Positions 23,525 through 35,771 of a stretch of 64,000 bases of DNA are shown one piece after another. The stretch is from Xylogone sp. PMI_703 (Eukaryota; Ascomycota; Leotiomycetes). How positions within the stretch are numbered: the stretch's first letter is position 1; each line of letters begins with the position of its first letter. The DNA lies in contig JAJTUQ010000001.1 of the NCBI GenBank assembly GCA_021399445.1, forward strand, positions 5,332,001 to 5,396,000, in the 5' to 3' direction. The translations under genes and the position numbers were made by a program. The notes below the pieces were generated by a model, which saw nothing but the letters and a program-made list of their open reading frames with translations, was not told where the DNA came from and did not search any database.

Positions 23525-25688
23525 ATGAGCTCATGGTCCTTCTTGGCAAGAGCTGCCGTTAACCCGTCGAAATTCACACATTTGAGGCTTCAGGCTAGTA
23601 TATTCTCTCGCACCATGGCTTCAGCATCCGCACCACGTGATCCAAATACGCTATCCAACTACAATTATTGGAAGACAAAGCATACCGTTGCAAATTTTGC
23701 TCTTGATTTCAAAAAGCAATGCGTAACGGGTTCGGTGAGGCTCCAGCTAGAGTCTATCACAGATAAAGCATCAGAAGAGATTGTCTTAGATACTAGCTAT
23801 CTGGATATTAAGGATGTCAGTGTAGACGGTAACAAAGTTAAGAGCTGGAAAGTCAAGGACCGTACCGAGCCCTATGGCAGCCCGCTCACGGTAAGCGTTC
23901 CAGGAGGAGCATCCAAGGGTTCTGTGGTTGAACTCGATATCTCAATCTCTACCACGGAAAAATGCACAGCACTGCAGTGGATGACGCCAGCTCAAACCTC
24001 GAACAAGAAATTCCCTTACATGTTCTCTCAATGTCAAGCCATCCATGGGCGCTCTTTGTTCCCTTGCCAGGATACTCCAGATGTGAAAAGCACTTATGAA
24101 TTCAACATCCGCTCTCCATTGCCAGTTATTGCAAGTGGTTTGCCAACTGGGGCCTCAGCGTTTGAGCAAGGTAAAGATGGAGAGTCCGGGACTTTACTCT
24201 ACTCCTTCCGTCAAGACATTCCAATTCCATCATATCTCTTTGCCATTTCATCAGGAGATACCGCCACGGCATCTATTGGACCCCGATCATTCGTGGTAAC
24301 CGGCCTAGAAGAGTTGAAGGATTCGAAATGGGAGTTGGAAGATGATATGGAGAGTTTCATCGATGTCCTTGAGAAGCTTATCTATCCGTATCAATGGACA
24401 CAATACAACGTCTTGGTGCTACCTCCCAGTTTCCCGTATGGTGGGATGGAGAATCCAATCTTTACTTATGCCACACCTACAATCATCAGCGGTGATAGAC
24501 AGAATATCGATGTTATCGCTCATGAACTGAGTCATAGTTGGAGTGGAAACTTAGTTTCTTGTGCTAGCTGGGAACACAGGTGAATGTTATTTGCACCTAT
24601 TTCATAAGAGTGCTCCTTGCTAACTCCAATAGCTGGTTAAATGAAGGATGGACTGTATACTTGGAGCGAAGAATTGGAGCAGCAATCCATGGTGAGCCCC
24701 ACAGAGATTTCTCGGCCATCATCGGGTGGAAGGCCCTTGGTAAGTAGCTTTCGACCACTTTGTGGCATATATGTGCTAACAAAACGCCAGAGGATTCCGT
24801 GAAGCTATTTGGTGAAGACCATGAGTATACTAAGCTGGTGCAAAACTTGAAGGGTGTTGATCCCGATGATGCTTTCAGCAGCGTCGCATATGAAAAGGTC
24901 AGGCTCGTGTATGCTGATTCGAACGACTGGGCTTACTGATTCATACAGGGTTTCCACCTTCTCTATTATCTAGAGAAAGTCGTAGGCAAGGCCGCCTTCG
25001 ACAGATTTATCCCCCACTATTTTACTGTCTGGAAGAAGAAGTCTCTTGACTCGTTTGAGTTCAAGGCCACTATCTTAGATTTCTTTGCTTCAGACAAAGA
25101 TGCATCCAAAGCCCTCGAATCTGTTGACTGGGATTCTTGGTTCCACAAGCCAGGCTTCCCACCGAAGCCAGATTTCGACACCAGCATGGTTGATGGATGT
25201 TACGCTTTAGCAGAAAAGTGGAAATCTGCCGTAATTTTAGCCCTCGTCGAGTACGCTGTCTTTTAATTATGAGCTAACGTCTCCACTAGGATTACAAACC
25301 ATCTCCATCCGATATTGAGGGTTGGTCAGCAAACCAGATCGTGGTGTTCCTCGAAGCAGTTCAGCTCTTCAAAGACCCTCTTTCTGCTTCCCAGTCTAAA
25401 CAGATGGGAGAGGCCTACAAGCTGATAGGAACTCGTAATGTAGAGCTTAGCAGCCGCTACTTCCGTATCGGACTGGCAGCCAGAGATGAGAGCATTTACC
25501 AGCCTGCAGCTGAGTTACTTGGCCAAGTTGGGCGTATGAAGTTTGTTAGACCGCTCTACAGAAACCTAGCGCTTGCCGATAAAGCATTGGCATTGAAAAC
25601 ATTCGAGAAGAATAAGGACTTCTATCACCCAATTTGCCGCAGTATGGTGGAGAAAGATCTTGGACTCACGGGAGAGAAGTCGGCCTAA
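23525..25688 (+). CDS. leukotriene A4 hydrolase / M1 aminopeptidase
   Basis: Five exons, 23525-24579, 24633-24739, 24791-24897, 24949-25230 and 25290-25688, give 649 residues. The M1 metallopeptidase signatures are complete: PYGGMENP (substrate-anchoring loop), HELSHSW with zinc ligands His333 and His337 and catalytic Glu334, and the downstream [11 protein letters not shown] with the third zinc ligand Glu. The C-terminal helical domain typical of LTA4H/Lap2 follows from the fourth exon. Known members are zinc aminopeptidases with epoxide hydrolase activity; in fungi the aminopeptidase role is better supported. A second ATG at 23615 has an excellent context (caccATGG) and would give a 619-residue protein of normal family length. 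The 30-residue extension is basic and Ser/Ala-rich, like a mitochondrial presequence. Confidence 0.95.
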
Positions 25689-26859
25689 TGGGCAAGCAGC
25701 TCCTCTTGAGTTGTCAATGCATATACCGCGGTAGCGATATACATTTTATGTGGTTATGTGGTGAAGGCAGAAATAAAACCTGATTAATTAGGTTTTAACC
25801 CATAAATCGACATATAAGTTTGAAGAAAGAAATTCAGAGTCACGAAATCCACACATGTGTTAACTAAGCTCCAAAGCTATATTTTGACAGAATGGTATAC
25901 CCCATCTTATTATATCAAATAGAACCGAGGCCAGTCACTTATTTGTGATGCATAAGCCTTTACAAAAAGTTAAACCTCCCGAATGAAAAAATCTATCATG
26001 CCTCCCAGTCCCAGACAAATTATTGCCATTCGTTTCAGTTTATTGGTGCATTTCAATTGATTCACACCTACCTTCTTACCATGTCTTGATACTGAGAATT
26101 ATTACAACCTCACAGCTGCAGGGGACATCCTGGACAAAGAATTCAATATATGAAGTTATGGCTGTCTCCCACTGAATGCGCAAGGGCTGTATGAAGTTTA
26201 TTGAATCTCCGCATTGTTGTAAACCACAATTGTAATATCAGTTCATAGATTTGTGATATATTCAATGACGGAATTTCTCTTGATTGCTTGACTATAAAGA
26301 ACCTAACCTATGGAGGACCGAATAACTCTAATACCTAAATGTGGAACATATTCTACCTAAGGAAACTATCCATTCTTGGATCAACAAAGAGGTAATAGAT
26401 TTTTATGAGGAGAGTGCAGTCAATGCGATCTTAGCGAAGATAGGAGGGTCTTTGAGTAATTGCAATGCTTACAGTAGATTTTCAAAGCACCTAAGCAATA
26501 AACACGAGAGCGCACTTTCGCTGTCATTTATATTTTTGAACTTTTGTCATCAATCATACCAGATGTTGCCAATCTAGATTTCAATTTTTGAATGATACAC
26601 ACCAATGTAAGCTTTAATATGAAGTAACTTCCCGAATGATTAAACGATCTGCTCTAGATGCTTAAAGACTAGATCCGTACTTGTAGTCCAAGTGCTTTAA
26701 GAGGTTTCGTCTTTTCATTCCACTTCGATAAGCCGTAGTCGCCGATCCCCGAAGACGGACATGTCTAACAGGAAGACATTGACATAAAAACGTAATTACT
26801 AGTAAAAGGACAAGCGCCCTTTCCCCAATGGCTTGTACCGCAAAGGTTACCGTGCTTGG
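25689..26859. other. intergenic, AT-rich, nothing recognised
   Basis: About 1.2 kb of AT-rich sequence after the aminopeptidase stop. Only short motif-free frames are present. Confidence 0.5.
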
Positions 26860-27276
26860 CTAAAAAACGGTTTCAACACGTTGACTCTCTTCCTTATGCA
26901 CCGTTAACCTCCGCGTCCACTCGGCCGTATATCTACAAGGAATCTCTTTGTACATACACTGTGGCAACTTCAAAATCTTATTTATACCTAGAAAATCGGA
27001 GTCCAGAAGGAAGCAAAGAACTAGTGTCTCGGTGAGAGGCTTGAGCTGATCCAAATATTCGTACCGGACATCATGTATATCGTGTAGACGTCTATTGTGG
27101 TATGAGCTTATAAGCTCAGGTGAGTTCACCATGACATGAACAACCAAATCTCGTTTTAGAGAGCCCAGGGAACCAGTCTTCGGAACAAATGTAAATCTCA
27201 CATTATCAAATATGTTGTGAAGATCGGCCCGAAGGAGCATTATATGGCTGATAAATACTCCTAAATACGGACTCAT
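26860..27276 (-). CDS. uncharacterised 138-residue open frame
   Basis: An uninterrupted frame with ATG encodes 138 residues of mixed composition without signal peptide, membrane segment or motif I can name. It lies downstream of other minus-strand fragments in a degenerate-looking area. It may be a small gene, a last exon or a relic; its length alone is weak evidence. Confidence 0.25.
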   Translation of the reverse strand: MSPYLGVFISHIMLLRADLHNIFDNVRFTFVPKTGSLGSLKRDLVVHVMVNSPELISSYHNRRLHDIHDVRYEYLDQLKPLTETLVLCFLLDSDFLGINKILKLPQCMYKEIPCRYTAEWTRRLTVHKEESQRVETVF

Positions 27277-27345
27277 TTTCCTACAACTGCCTTTTCCTGT
27301 CCTAATGTAGAACAGATAGCTTGGTAACCCGCCGGTTTTGTTGCC

Positions 27346-27534
27346 TCAAGAGGCAATTGCTGGTTGGCCCTTGCCTTTCCTCTCGGTCTTGAATTCGGCC
27401 AGCATTACTCGCCTGGCGTTGGCATAGACTGTATGAACACCTTTCCATCTGACGTGGCCGAAATTTTGCACCGTCAATCCAACCTCTGGTACCGAAACAA
27501 AAGTTGTGGATGGTATGCCAATTAGTCGTCGTTG
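27346..27534 (-). pseudogene. possible 3' coding fragment without a start
   Basis: A frame of 63 codons ends at a TGA at 27346-27348 and has no usable ATG at its beginning; it is preceded in frame by TGA at 27535-27537. The C-terminal part (VRWKGVHTVYANARRV, then a Lys/Arg-rich tail) looks coding in composition. It could be a terminal exon or a relic. Confidence 0.2.
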
Positions 27535-27601
27535 TCATCGTGCTCGGAAACACTCTCTGTCACCGTGAGCTTCTATTCGTAACTCCTCTCCTCCCAAGCT
27601 C

Positions 27602-28381
27602 TCAGGAAATCGACCCTCCCCCTCTAGCTGCGAGACCACTTGTGCCGTATGAGCTGCCAATATATACACGTGTTTGCCCGCAGGCCTTGCATTTCTTGAA
27701 TAATTGGTTGCATAAATCTCTTCTTAATACGCGAGTGGAGGCACTTGATAGATGTGATGAATATATCTTGTCTGACCTATTCTGGGGCTTCGTCTCCGTG
27801 CCGCTAATAACAGCAGAATGGCGTGAGCAAAAAAGTCTTTTCTCTAGTGAGCACTGAATTTCCTGTGTCCCGGTAGACACTCGTCACAGGCTGACCAATA
27901 TTTTCTTAGAATCGACCGTGGATTGAGGCCTCATCTTATGTTTCTTTCTATTGTCAACTGACAAAGAACGCATCCTATGAAACACCTCATCTGCTTCAGC
28001 CATCACTTCATATCGTTGAGCGTGTGGTTCGCTACTCTTATTTCCAACGGATCCTTGCTCATTGACGACGTGATCCGGTTTCGTTTGGCGGGATTTTGAG
28101 ATGCATTCTCTTAGAGGCACGACATTTCTGAAAGTCTCAGGCGGCGGACTTGGTTCTACAACCTCTTGACTTGAATTTGTATGCAGAATGACATCGGAGT
28201 ACCAGAGGGTATAGCTCGCTGGATTCTGGGAGTTGATGTCTTGCCTCAAAAACACGGTCTCGTTGTACATGTTCAGGAAACAATATTCAGAGCCTCGAAC
28301 CACATATATCTGCTGGTCTGGCCCAGAAACTTCATCCGTCTGCGGTTGCTTCTCATGGCAACCCGTTGCTTGTGGATCCAT
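27602..28381 (-). pseudogene. disrupted open frame with one in-frame TGA
   Basis: On the minus strand, a 165-codon frame starting at an ATG at 28381 ends at TGA (27884-27886), and the same frame then stays open for about 93 more codons to 27602. I see no intron that would remove the stop without being implausibly short. Upstream of the ATG a different frame is open from a possible acceptor near 28574 to about 28290 and overlaps the start. Together this suggests a decayed gene or a model needing unusual splicing. No family was recognised. Confidence 0.35.
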
Positions 28382-28844
28382 GGTGTTTCATCTCCCCGAC
28401 GAATCTGACAGACCCATTGTCTGTCATCAGGATAATGTCTGTCTACTGACTTAATGATAGCATCGTAACAGAGATAACCTAAGCCGTAGGATGCGGAGGA
28501 GCATCGTTCTTCCTTTATTCCATCTGCCAGAACTGGCTGTAATAGTATCTCAGAAGATTCGTATCCTGAGGAAATGTATGATAGAATTAGAATAAAGGAA
28601 ATGCCAGAGTTGTCGAAGTGGGGGTTTTATAAGGTTTTTATTCCACGGAGTAAGTAATAGTGAATTGGAGGATCTAACCACAATACCACCATTGAATCGT
28701 AAAGTACCTCGTCCGATTGAATATCATATCCCTGCCGGCAACTCAGTTAGTACATGAAACAAGGTAGCATTATTCACTAAGGGGGTAAGAGGAATATTCA
28801 ATACTAAATAAATGTAATACAATACAATTGCCGTTGTAGTATAT

Positions 28845-29051
28845 TCAGTATCTTTTTTTAAAAAGCAATTCTAATCTTCCAATAAGGTAGACAGGTTTCC
28901 AGCGATGAGATGCTGCCGGATCTCCATTTCTTCGCTTCTCAGTGTATCCGGTAGCCGATGATAATAAAAGAGAGTTATAGAGGCAGGTTTTCAACTCGTA
29001 TTCAAATTTATCATAGAATGTTTCATCTTCGAAGATCAAGAAGTCAAGAGT
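28845..29051 (-). pseudogene. short coding-like fragment
   Basis: A minus-strand frame of about 68 codons without ATG reads as plausible protein (for example FYDKFEYELKTCLYNSLL) and ends at a TGA at 28845. It has no recognised family and no clear partner exon. Listed as a possible relic. Confidence 0.2.
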
Positions 29052-29111
29052 AATAATCTGATTGGAGAATCATGAGTCGCAGCTAAGTTAAGTTGTCCAC
29101 AAAAGATACAA

Positions 29112-29492
29112 ATGACGGGAGCCCTATGGTACTCTCTAGCTCGATACGAAAACCAACAGCTATTCTTAGATTTCACTCATCTCTCTAAAGAAATACATGA
29201 CTTCATCCTCCTATCCAACAAACACTGTACCTTGCGTGAAAAAACAGGCGGTCGACAAAGACTCGTACGGCCTTCGCTCGTGTTCAACAGCCCAAAACTC
29301 GCATTCTGCCTTTGTTTGTATATGATTGACTTGGGACGTGCCACTTGGGACCATTCGCAACTGCGTTTACGTAGAATAATCGCTTGCCACGTTAATGCTT
29401 TCTGGACTGAATACGAAGCAGTAGCCATTTATCTCAATAATGTGCCCAGTTACTTAGACGTATCGTGTTGCTTTAGTTTACGAGTTAAGTAA
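29112..29492 (+). CDS. uncharacterised 126-residue open frame
   Basis: A single uninterrupted frame with ATG lies just upstream of the small secreted protein gene. No signal peptide or motif is visible. It may be noise in the promoter region of the next gene. Confidence 0.15.
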   Translation: MTGALWYSLARYENQQLFLDFTHLSKEIHDFILLSNKHCTLREKTGGRQRLVRPSLVFNSPKLAFCLCLYMIDLGRATWDHSQLRLRRIIACHVNAFWTEYEAVAIYLNNVPSYLDVSCCFSLRVK

Positions 29493-29607
29493 ATAGAGTA
29501 GCATGAATTTAAGTATTGGCTGGTTTAGATCGTCGTCCATGGGATGACCGAGATCTATTTTGGGAGGTTGTTATTCTGTAGCTGTGGTTTTGTGTAGAAG
29601 GAAAAGG

Positions 29608-29613
29608 TATAAA
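29608..29613 (+). promoter_or_regulatory. TATA box of the small secreted protein gene
   Basis: TATAAA lies 124 bp before the ATG at 29737. Confidence 0.5.
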
Positions 29614-29736
29614 TTGGAACGAAGCAGCCCTCTTTTGCTCACGATATCTTCAGAATACCGAGCACAGGAAGATTTAATACAAATAAGCAGAAGCAACCCG
29701 ACTTGAAACTATCCATACTTCGATAAACGACTCAGA

Positions 29737-30222
29737 ATGAAGCTCCAAACTCTTATTTTGCCGTTCTTGGCTACCTACGCCGCTGCTTATGTCGGCGAAA
29801 TCTGTAGTGATGGTACTGTGAGTATCGTCCCTAATGGCATCCCCACATATGAGGACATAACTAAATGCTCAATAACTAGGAGGAATACGGTATTTGCGTG
29901 GATTCAACTTGGTGCCAGTCAAACGGGGGTAACTCAATCCCGGGCTTCTGTTCTAATGCCCCGGAAGGTGTTGAGTGCTGCTTCGGTCCTAATTGCACTG
30001 GTAGAAAGGGGTTCTGTTGGGATACGGAAGGCTCTCTTTGTGCTCAAGCTGGAGGGCATTTTGTCCCGTGAGTAACCCGGTTCTTATTCTATTTATTCGA
30101 GGTATTCGTATTTAACTTATGCTGACCTCTGGGTTAGTGGTCATTGTCCTGGGCCTTTCCAATATCAGTGCTGCGTTGACTCTACTGTCCAAAAGCGCGT
30201 CGCCGGTGCTCTGAAAGACTAA
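29737..30222 (+). CDS. small secreted 12-cysteine protein with a doubled 6-Cys module
   Basis: Exons 29737-29817, 29880-30067 and 30138-30222 give 117 residues; the introns (62 and 70 bp) have GTGAGT donors and must be removed to reveal the cysteine frame. Residues 1-17 are a signal peptide. The mature part has 12 Cys in two similar modules: C23, C33, C39, C51, C60-C61 and C66, C73, C81, C93, C101-C102. Each module carries GxC, a second Cys, GG, PGxC and a final CC pair. A KR dipeptide at 109-110 could be a Kex2 site. The size, signal peptide and paired cysteines resemble apoplastic effectors or lysozyme-associated Cys-rich modules, but function is not known. Confidence 0.85.
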
Positions 30223-32318
30223 GATGAGCTATAATTTACTTTATGCTCTGCATTTCAATCATAAGAGTACAAGTCTAGAATAATTTGAGAGTCGCATGAA
30301 TATACAGACATAAACCTATATATTCTTTTTCCAAGTGTTGATGCAAAGTGAAGGGGTGCCAACCTTCTATACCTTATGTTGCTAAACACAATGCTGGCTC
30401 TGACTGGATGCAATAAGATGCACACCTTACCAACGTGCATAAATATGCCTTCCAGCAGCTGTTAACTTGCCTTCTGGAAGATGTAGATCTAGGATCGGCT
30501 GGAAATCGAAATTGAGTTCTGACTAATGAGATGCAGAACACCAGGTCGCAGTGATAATCTCCACCAATTTATGACGCAGAATTGCGAGATTAGATGTTAA
30601 GGAGGGTGGAAGTTTGATATTGAAATTATTCCCTTGCTCCACGCATTATTATGGACTGCCAGTGATTGTGTCCATAGAAATGGTCTCTATGCAATTACGC
30701 GCGTACAGGGAGTGCCTGGATGCTGTATGGATGAAAGACTGCGCTGAATCAGGATTCTACCCTAGAACAAGCTAAGACTTTTGACAAGAGTGTTAAAATC
30801 TTAAATTTAGCACAGCCGCGTCAATCAAGTCCACTATGGTATCCGTACAGGTTGAAGGAGCATTGATCTGCGAGAAAATTGAATGGTTCTCCTTACCTAA
30901 TGATCGAATCCGGCAGTCGGCAGGAACGAAAGCCAGGAAAGGTGTGAAATTTCTGAGTGCGTGCAGATGTAATATCACGTGATGCTATCCATGCTTGGTA
31001 CCGAGAAAAACACGAGTCAAAAGTAGCGCTGAGATTAATAAATTTTCCACATAAACTGATTCGTTGAACGTGGAAGAGATGGCAATAATTACTGTACAGA
31101 TATTCAACGGTACGCATGTCACTTCAACAGATTTAATAGTCTTTCGCTGAACGTGACCTTTCATCAATACAGTAACTTGAGTGTCTTACTGAAGCCCCAC
31201 ATACAGATTCAACACCGCATATGGAAAGCCTCAATCTGGCTTGGTGCGATGCCGAGATTTTCCCTTGCTGGAAGGTTCCCCAGAAACTTGTCCTCCTCGG
31301 GGCAAGGTCACGTCTGCAGGAGCACGCCATTGGCACGATTGGGCTCCAACGAGAACGAAGGTGGACAACGGGCAGTGAAACATGTTTTGTTTCGATCGCC
31401 ACACGCCATGACGATTGTACTGGGGCTGGACGATTCACGATCTGCGATGCCAGATCGGGGAACACTGGCGTTGTTTGGAGTACAGACATTCTCTGGCTGT
31501 CTTTCGTGATTCCTCACTGGCAGCTGCCGACACAGCTTCAGGAGCAATAAGGCCGTCAACCTTCTACGGGAGCATGCGGGACGAGGAGATTTGGCATTCC
31601 ACCTTTGAGCGAGATTGGTCACGTAGTAAGACGCCTGCAGTCTGGTGCTGTACACGAGACCTAGAATTCGTATTTGCTCCTCCCCTTGCGGTGGGCACCA
31701 TGCAGGAACACGAAGACAGCGCTGGACCGGCGAACCTGTCGAACCTGTCAGCGCCGCTCCAGCACCCCTCCAGCAGCCGACAACGTCATGCTCCAGCAGG
31801 TCCTCCACTATTGGCCCATGGTGGCTCCACTAAACGTCCACTCGCCGCGGGCCTAAACAGCCTGAGAGGAAGACTCTGGCCAGGCCCCAGCACAGGGCAA
31901 GGGAAAGGCTCTCGGCTGCCCGTCCGGTGGCGTCTAGAGGCGTCATTAGGCCGGCTCGGCTTGCGGGTTTGCACGTTGCCTGCATCCAAGAATAGGTGCT
32001 CGCCCCAACTTTCCATCTGGATTTAAAAAGGAAGGCACCTTCTCCCAGGCCATCTGGCAGCTTCTTTCCTCGTATTGCTCTCGTTGCCGCGTATATACTT
32101 CATCTTGCAGAACTGGCAGGTTCAACTCTGTTCTTTGTTCTGTAGACTCTCGCTCGCTGTATTTCCACTCGTTCACCTCTGCAGCATCTCCATCAACAAA
32201 GAAGTATTTGTTTCCCCTCAAACTTCGGCAGTACATCGCCGACAACTTGCTCTTTGCGATATTACTCTGCAAACATTGTTGTAGCATTTCAACTAGTTCA
32301 ATAGAATAAATCGCCAGC
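30223..32318. other. intergenic, promoter of the GH17 gene
   Basis: About 2.1 kb without a credible gene. The segment 31.15-32.03 kb is less AT-rich and has overlapping short frames on both strands without motifs. The last 250 bp are pyrimidine-rich, as in many fungal leaders. Confidence 0.5.
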
Positions 32319-33958
32319 ATGCGTGGTTTCGACCTTCTTGCCGTTGCGGCAGCTCTCTCCACGGCCTCGGCCACCTTCCAGGGTTTCAACTATGGCTCTA
32401 CCCAGAGCGATGGTTCCATCAAGACCCAACAGGACTTCCAAGTTGAATTCCAGACAGCAAAGAAACTTGCCGGTACTAACGGAGCCTTCACCAGTGCCCG
32501 ACTCTACACCATGGTGGTAAGTTGATACTGCTCTTCTATTCCCTTAGCTCATTCCAGACTCAGAAGAGAGCATCTTGACTGACAAAACGATTTTTACAGC
32601 AAGGTGGTACTGCAAACACGGTGATCTCTGCAATTCCAGCTGCCATTGCCGAAGACACCTCCCTTCTTCTCGGTCTCTGGGCTTCCGGTGGTGATGCTGC
32701 CTTCAGCAATGAAATTACCGCACTGAAGACTGCCATCCAACAGTTTGGTACTCAGTTGGCTCCTCTTGTCGCCGGTATCTCCGTTGGTAGTGAGGATCTC
32801 TACCGTATCTCTCCTACTGGTATTGCCGCCAACTCCGGACTTGGAGCTAATCCAGACACCATTGCCTCATACATCTCCCAGGTTCGTGATGCCATTAAGG
32901 GCACTCCATTGAGCGGGGCTACAATTGGTCACGTCGACACTTGGACTGCATGGGTCAATGGATCTAACAACGCTGTCATCGAAGCTTGCGACTGGATTGG
33001 TATGGATGCCTATCCCTACTTCCAGAACACTGAGAGCAACGGCATTGAGACCGGTGCCCAACTCCTTAAGGACGCCTACTCTGCTACCCAAGGTGCTGTC
33101 GGCGGCAAGCCCGTTTGGATTACTGAGACTGGATGGCCAGTTAGCGGCTCCACAGAGAACCTCGCTGTTCCAAACACGCAAAATGCAAAGACTTACTGGG
33201 ACCAAGTCGGATGCGACTTTGCCTTCGGAAAGATCAACACCTGGTGGTTCACCCTCCAGGACTCCGCTCCGGTAACCCCAAACCCCAGCTTCGGCGTCAT
33301 CGGTAGCACCTTGACAACGACTCCCCTGTTCGACCTGAGCTGCAGCGGTTCCTCCTCTTCCTCTTCCTCCTCTTCTGCCGCTGCCTCATCCTCTACTACA
33401 TCATCAGCTGCAGCATCATCTACTACCACTACTTCTGCGGCTTCCTCCTCATCTTCTGGCAGTGGCTCTGGCGGTTCTTCTGGTGGCTCATCCGCTGTTA
33501 CCACTTCAGCTCCTGCTAGCTCTACACCAGCTGCCCAATCCAGCGCACCGGCGAGCAGCAGCCCAAGTGGATTCTCCTCTGTCGTGGCCGTTCCTACCTC
33601 TGGAAGTGGGGTGTCGTCTGCTCTCTCTGCCGCAACTTCTCTCGCTACTGGTGGAACTGGTCTGTCCCCCACCGAGGGCAATGGCAACGGTGGTGCACCT
33701 GGCACAACCGTCACGGCTACTCCCACAGGCAGCTCAGGCAACAACGGCTCAGGTTCTGGTTCCGGCGCTAATCCCAGCTCCGGTTCAGGCCTAGGTGGTT
33801 CTACCGGCTCCAACTCCAGTGTCCCAACCGGCGCGGGCAGCCCAAGCAGCACCCCCAGCGGTCCATCCCAGGTGGGATCAAACGCCGGCAACATGGTGTC
33901 AGCCCCAATCTTGGGAAGCGTCGTGATCGGCTTCGCCGCGATGGTTGCTGCTTTGTAA
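32319..33958 (+). CDS. GPI-anchored GH17 glucan endo-1,3-beta-glucosidase
   Basis: Exons 32319-32516 and 32600-33958 encode 518 residues. The product starts with a signal peptide (residues 1-18, ending SATA-like) and the GH17 barrel start FQGFNYGST. Glu131 in VGSEDLYR is the expected acid/base and Glu242 in [11 protein letters not shown] the nucleophile. After about residue 310 comes a long Ser/Thr/Gly-rich, probably O-mannosylated stalk, then a hydrophobic C-terminus ([17 protein letters not shown]) that fits a GPI-attachment signal with a likely omega site near SNAGN. Known eglC-like enzymes cut or remodel beta-1,3-glucan in the wall. It is followed by another wall gene, the GH76 protein, 1.8 kb downstream on the same strand. 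Confidence 0.94.
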
Positions 33959-35771
33959 ACTCACTTGGATCCCGAAATAGTTTTTCTTTTCTTAATGTCC
34001 CAATCCCTATTGAGTATAATGATGGAGGGGGGGTTTCGGAAAAAACGGGGTATTCACGAATGCATGATTTGGTAAAGGAATTGGATGGGAGGAAATAATG
34101 AGGAAACTGCATCCGGTAGAGCCCTGGAGTTAAATCTGCATTACCGTTTATATTTTAAGAGAAAACCGCGACAATAGAATGCATTACATTTTCTCTAAGC
34201 AGTGTTGTGTTTTCCCTTGTATGAATCTGTTGTCTTTTGTGATTCTTATGTTCAATATAGCATAGTAAAGTACAATACTCCTCATGCAGGAAAAAGAGGA
34301 CAATCGATAATCGAAATTTCTCGCGGTCTAGAACTCACCATTCATCTCCAGCAGGCCAAGGGACCCGGATGATGAGTGACCCAGGGGCACGGGTTATGTC
34401 AAACGGGTGCCGTACCGATGGCTTGCAGAGAGCTTGGCAGGAGGTAAGTGCGGCGCTAGGGGGTGATCGTTATCTAAGGGGTAGATATGCAGGTGGATAA
34501 CAAGGAAAGGTATGTCAGGCCAAAACTTTAATTCCCTTCCTAAGTTCTTATGTCCCGATGTAGCCCGTGTACACAGCTCCAATGTCATAAGCTTCAGTTG
34601 ATTTGATTTGAGGGCCTTAGAGTGGTTACTGTCGAAACTAGAAAAATGGTGCTGAAGTTCAAGGGGTAATTGTTAACGCCTGAGGTTTACATTTAGTACT
34701 AGGGGTAAGTGGGTTCGAACATGACCAGATGTAATACGGCAATCTTGCTTCCCAAAAAGCTTGACCGGACGTCGCATTATGGCTATTACGGATAGATATG
34801 GTTCTTTTTATGCACCATGGCGAGTTGATCGATCTCGTCCCCGTCTCCACAATGCTGGCATGAACAGCTTCGAGCAAAAACTGCTCAAAAAGGGGAGAAA
34901 GCATCCATCCCCAAGTCCCAGGATGAACAAGACACCCTTCATAGATCCTCCCACAGCAATCTGGATGCACAGTTAGTCCTCCTCGTAAAGGAGAAAGATG
35001 GCCACGAGATCGCACGCTTCGCCCACCGGGCTTGGAGCACCCAATTTCCTACATGGCACCGCACACGCCAGTTCTTGCCCTGACTTGGCTGGAGCTCTGG
35101 CCATGTCTTTCTCATCTCTTCCAATAGTTCGTCGCCTGGATTGCATTCGTGCCCCCTCTATTCGGATGTTACTTCGTATGGTAATACCTCTATCTTCTTT
35201 CCTTCGTCACTAGCTTTCTCCCCGCCTCCTTTACATTCATTTTTGAGTTTTAGTTTCGTGACTCAAGATTTCCCATTCTGTTCACTTTTATACGCTCGTT
35301 ACTGTATCCTTTCCGGGTTCTTTTGAATTTTTTTTCGTTGCAAAAGGGATCGTCTTGTTTCTGGAACTCGAAGGGTCCGAGTGGTTGACTTATCTCGTCT
35401 GTGTGTTGATTAACCTAACACAGTGCCCACTGAGAGTTTAGGGGCAACAGCAACCGATAAACTAGCCAACTTTCATATGTATAGAAAGAGAGAAGTCTAG
35501 CCATACAACAAGCAGGTCAAAAATAGGTCGTTGCCGATTTCTCGGCGTCCGTTCGTTTTTACAGATATTTTTTATCACACTCGTTTTTTGAGGGCTAAAA
35601 TTCTGGGTTGAAGTTTATATTGAGATTCACATATCGAACTGAGCTGGGAAAGGAGTTGATAACTTCGATTTTAGGAGGGACTTTAGTTGGTAATATTCAG
35701 AGGGCAGAACATATACATAAAAAGCTAGGGAAGAGGGAGGGAGAGGAGAAGAGTTTCATAAGCGCCACACC
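33959..35771. other. intergenic between GH17 and GH76 genes
   Basis: About 1.8 kb holding the GH17 3' end and the GH76 promoter. Short frames near 34.7-35.3 kb lack motifs. T-rich tracts are common near 35.2-35.6 kb. Confidence 0.5.

Noticed and set aside
31153..32026. Overlapping frames of 110-200 codons on both strands before the GH17 gene
   Set aside because: They overlap in several phases, have no motif and no splice logic, and sit in a locally GC-richer promoter region where stops are rare.
33193..33894. Long minus-strand frame (233 codons) opposite the GH17 gene
   Set aside because: It is the antisense shadow of the Ser/Thr/Gly-rich stalk; its Glu/Pro/Val composition follows from the repeated codons.
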